Of a stretch of 64,000 bases of DNA, positions 61,755 through 64,000 are shown in pieces. Numbering within the stretch: the stretch's first letter is position 1; every line of letters begins with the position of its first letter. Source of the stretch: an uncultured Roseovarius sp. (GTDB lineage: Bacteria > Pseudomonadota > Alphaproteobacteria > Rhodobacterales > Rhodobacteraceae); the NCBI GenBank assembly GCA_947503145.1, contig CANNCP010000013.1, positions 19,925 to 83,924 on the forward strand. Direction: 5' to 3'. The position numbers and the translations under genes were made by a program. The notes beneath the pieces were generated by a model, which was not told where the DNA came from, made no database searches, and was given only the letters and a program-made list of their open reading frames with translations.

Positions 61755-62678
61755 ATGTTGACCGCCGCAATTCCATTTCCCAACATCGGCCCCGATCTTT
61801 TCTCTATTGAGATCGGCGGGTTCACGTTGGCGCTGCGCTGGTATGCGCTCGCTTACATCGTCGGTATCCTGATCGGCTGGCGCATCTGCGTCGCTGCCGT
61901 TGCGCGCCCTGCGCTGTGGCCCGCTGCCGGGCCGCCACTTGATCGCCGTCAGATCGAAGACCTGCTGACCTGGATCATTATCGGCGTGATCGCTGGTGGC
62001 CGACTGGGTTTCGTGCTGTTCTACCAGCCCGAGTATTACCTGGCCAATCCGCTGGAAATACTCATGATCTGGCAGGGCGGCATGTCCTTCCACGGCGGGT
62101 TCCTCGGCGTCGCCGTTGCTGGCCTGGCATATTGTATTCGTCAGAACGCATCCATGCTGAGCACGACCGATCTTCTGGCCATCGCTACACCACCGGGGCT
62201 GTTTCTGGGGCGGATTGCGAATTTCATCAACAACGAACTCTGGGGGCGGCCCACGGACGTGCCTTGGGCCGTGATCTTTCCGGGCGAGGTCGCCCAGACC
62301 TGTCCGGGCATCACCTCGATATGTGCCCGCCACCCCTCGCAGCTTTATGAAGGTCTGCTCGAAGGGCTGCTGCTCGGGTTCATCCTTCTTTACCTCGCCT
62401 GGCGCCGGGGCTGGCTCAGGATGCCCGGCGCGCTGACAGGTGTTTTCCTGACCGGCTACGGTCTTGCCAGAAGCTTTGTCGAGTTGTTCCGGCAGCCCGA
62501 CATGCAGTTCGTGACCTCCGACAATCCGATCGGCCATGCCCTGCACTTCGGCGATTGGGGGCTGACGATGGGACAGGTTCTTTCTGCGCCAATGATCCTG
62601 GTCGGGCTGGCGCTGATCCTTCGAGCGGTGAACGGATCCGGGGGCGCAACCGGGCAACGATCGAAAAAAACTGCCTGA
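61755..62678 (+). CDS. lgt: Prolipoprotein diacylglyceryl transferase
   Basis: 307 aa, seven-helix Lgt. Signature motifs include [16 protein letters not shown] (about 80-95), [14 protein letters not shown] (about 106-119) with the essential HGG, and [21 protein letters not shown] (about 153-173) with the Lgt consensus. [13 protein letters not shown] follows. It attaches diacylglycerol to the Cys of lipoprotein precursors. An accessory copy on a plasmid may serve the lipoproteins here (25942, 45173) or replace a metal-sensitive chromosomal enzyme. It starts 105 bp after TVP38, and the gap has no clear promoter. Confidence 0.95.
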   Translation: MLTAAIPFPNIGPDLFSIEIGGFTLALRWYALAYIVGILIGWRICVAAVARPALWPAAGPPLDRRQIEDLLTWIIIGVIAGGRLGFVLFYQPEYYLANPLEILMIWQGGMSFHGGFLGVAVAGLAYCIRQNASMLSTTDLLAIATPPGLFLGRIANFINNELWGRPTDVPWAVIFPGEVAQTCPGITSICARHPSQLYEGLLEGLLLGFILLYLAWRRGWLRMPGALTGVFLTGYGLARSFVELFRQPDMQFVTSDNPIGHALHFGDWGLTMGQVLSAPMILVGLALILRAVNGSGGATGQRSKKTA

Positions 62679-62716
62679 CCTCGGCAGCGATCTGCAACTG
62701 GTGATTGGGAAATAGG

Positions 62717-63478
62717 ATGGCCGCAAAGTCACTTATGAATCGATTGGCGGCACCCATGAACTCGATCGTCCGTGGTACCGGGTCGATGCGAAGGTGGCGG
62801 AAAACGAAGTTTATGGGTCCAGTAATGAGACAATACGTCGGGCAAATGGGGGCATGGAATCTCACCGTTCTTGCCATCATAATTGCCTCTTGGGTCATAT
62901 ATAGATATTTTGCACCAAGTAACTGGCGGGAGTGGGCCAGTGCCGGGATCGTGCAAGCGTTTATCATTTCACTTTACGCCGAAATGTACGGCTTCCCTCT
63001 TACAGTATACCTTGCTGTTCGATTTTTCGGAATGGACAGGGGCGATCTCACGACCAACTTGTGGTCAAGCCTTCTGGGCTTCGACGAGGCCATGGTTCTT
63101 GCAATGCTATTAGGCTATGCGCTCGCGCTGGTCGGCATTTGCCTCATAGTGGGAGGTTGGCGCGAACTCTACAGGAATCGAAAGAAAGGTACCCTTGCGA
63201 CGGGTCGCCTTTATAAATTTGTCCGGCACCCTCAATATTTGGGTCTGTTTATCGTCCTATTTGGAGAGGGAGTGGTGCATTGGCCAACACTACTATCTGT
63301 TTCTTTGCTCCCGTTCATCATGTTCTTTTACATAGCATTGGCGAAAAGGGAGGAGGAGACTCTGGAACGATTGTTCGGCAAACAATATGCGCTGTATAAG
63401 CAGGATGTTCCTGCGTTTGTTCCGCGTTGGGATCAGCTTCGAGACGCTGTGATGATATGGATTTTGTTCCGAGACTAA
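62717..63478 (+). CDS. Isoprenylcysteine methyltransferase-like membrane protein
   Basis: 253 aa from ATG 62717. Five helices, then the ICMT/PEMT-like C-terminus TGRLYKFVRHPQYLGLFIVL (about 171-190) with RHPxY, and ERLFGKQYALYKQDVPAFVP. Such bacterial enzymes are SAM-dependent membrane methyltransferases or NnrU-like proteins with unknown substrates. Base composition is visibly more AT-rich than in its neighbours, suggesting a different origin. An IS21-like end lies 450 bp further on. Confidence 0.75.
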   Translation: MAAKSLMNRLAAPMNSIVRGTGSMRRWRKTKFMGPVMRQYVGQMGAWNLTVLAIIIASWVIYRYFAPSNWREWASAGIVQAFIISLYAEMYGFPLTVYLAVRFFGMDRGDLTTNLWSSLLGFDEAMVLAMLLGYALALVGICLIVGGWRELYRNRKKGTLATGRLYKFVRHPQYLGLFIVLFGEGVVHWPTLLSVSLLPFIMFFYIALAKREEETLERLFGKQYALYKQDVPAFVPRWDQLRDAVMIWILFRD

Positions 63479-63520
63479 ACGACAGATGTATAAATTGGTT
63501 TTGACGATGCGGCCGCTGCC

Positions 63521-63670
63521 CTTCGGTATCGAGGTGACAAAGCGCCGATGGACGACATCGTGGTTTATGGACGGCCGTCGGTGGATGAGCGCATGATTTC
63601 GGGGGAGCTTGTTCCGGTCGAGAGGACCGAACGTGATCGCGTGACCGCCACCACGATCAATGGAACCGCC
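63521..63670 (+). pseudogene. Fragment of a P1B-type ATPase actuator domain
   Basis: Translation LRYRGDKAPMDDIVVYGRPS followed by VDERMISGELVPVE and ATTINGT matches the actuator segment of copper ATPases (compare [20 protein letters not shown] and [11 protein letters not shown] in the ATPase at 22377). Neither the upstream nor the downstream ATPase domains are present, so this is a remnant. An open frame continues to 63832 but the rest is unrelated. Confidence 0.8.
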
Positions 63671-63853
63671 CCGACTGAGACCGCTGCGCAGGGCTGCAGC
63701 GCGGCCCGGCGTCTGGAACTGACGATCCGCCCTCTCGACGGAATCGACCCGTGGGGCGCGCCGGTCGCGGCGCTGTCAGACACGCAGACTGGCATTGACT
63801 GGTCTGGCCAATGCAAACACTACTCACCATGAGGAAAAGGAAACTCCCGAAAA

Positions 63854-63924
63854 ATGTTTCGAAAGATAATGGCGATTTCACCCCTGTTCGCTGCCGGACT
63901 GGCAACGATCCTTTCAGCTCAATC
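63854..63924 (+). pseudogene. Secreted-protein gene truncated by an IS end
   Basis: ATG 63854 opens MFRKIMAISPLFAAGLATIL, a clear signal-peptide start, and after SAQS runs into the IS21-like terminus at about 63925. The rest of the gene is lost or lies beyond the element. The identity of the protein cannot be told. Confidence 0.6.
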
Positions 63925-64000
63925 TGTGAATCGGCATGCAAAATTGACCCACTTAGGTGGGTTATGAGCGAGTAAAATTGACCCACCTGCCACGTTAACA
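63925..64000 (+). mobile_element. IS21-like terminus at the right edge
   Basis: Begins TGTGAATCGGCATGCAAA and contains two AAATTGACCCAC units (63940-63951 and 63975-63986), the multiple terminal repeats of IS21-type elements. It resembles the fragment at 16440 in the same orientation. The element body should continue past the window. Confidence 0.65.

Overview
The window looks like part of a plasmid (or plasmid-derived replicon) of an alphaproteobacterium, most probably a Rhodobacteraceae member. The reasons are a complete repABC replication/partition cassette, the GC-rich coding bias, a DUF1403-ScpB plasmid pair, and the cytochrome, Ccm and copper gene types. No rRNA, tRNA or CRISPR array was seen. 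All family names come from recognising motifs in the translated sequence; no database search was run.

Layout. (1) 1-15.9 kb, plasmid backbone and accessory genes: the 3' end of a sensor kinase, a decayed ParB-like gene, two parS-like palindromes, repC-repB-repA with an antisense RNA in the repB-repC gap, an AbrB/PIN toxin-antitoxin pair with a palindromic operator, a serine recombinase, a SWIM-SNF2 helicase, a tyrosine recombinase, DUF1403-ScpB, and a Fic AMPylase behind two tandem operators. (2) 15.9-16.5 kb: a truncated IS3-type element cut by an IS21-like terminus. (3) 16.5-25.8 kb: a rightward operon of DUF5676, a DUF3141 hydrolase-like protein, acetate kinase, an acyl-phosphate transferase, FabI, a Cu/Ag P1B-ATPase, DUF2933 and an L,D-transpeptidase. 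(4) 25.9-34.2 kb: a leftward operon for a complex I-like membrane arm (subunits A, H, J, K, L, M, N). It has one hybrid NuoB/NuoD-like protein without cluster cysteines, and no NuoC, E, F, G or I. (5) 34.3-51 kb: copper core with a DUF305 protein, ion channel, CueR, CopA, CopZ, a leftward operon of L,D-transpeptidase, four c-type cytochromes, multicopper oxidase and DsbA, and a rightward operon of DsbA/DsbD-type thiol proteins, CDF transporter and EamA transporter. (6) 51-55.3 kb: ccmF-ccmG-ccmH-ccmI haem ligation genes. (7) 55.4-64 kb: a YVTN beta-propeller, a response regulator/kinase/SHOCT operon, an EF-hand Met-rich protein, DUF302, DUF6010, a TVP38 protein, lgt, a methyltransferase-like protein, a P-type ATPase fragment, and a gene cut by an IS21-like end at the right edge.

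How it fits together. Seven sites have the MerR/CueR promoter architecture: a -35 element, a dyad in a 19-bp spacer, then a -10. They precede copA-cueR, copZ, the cytochrome/multicopper oxidase operon, the thiol-redox operon, DUF305 (and possibly the nuo-like genes), ccmF and DUF6010. CueR encoded at 35718-36137 is the obvious regulator. The island therefore reads as one copper-responsive envelope programme: export (two CopA-type ATPases, CopZ), oxidation (multicopper oxidase and cytochromes), cytochrome maturation (Ccm), thiol repair (DsbA/DsbD) and wall cross-linking (two L,D-transpeptidases). The feature I judge most likely to be undescribed is the apparently redox-less complex I-like membrane module embedded in this island. 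Its nuoH-like gene carries a frameshift in the sequence as given.
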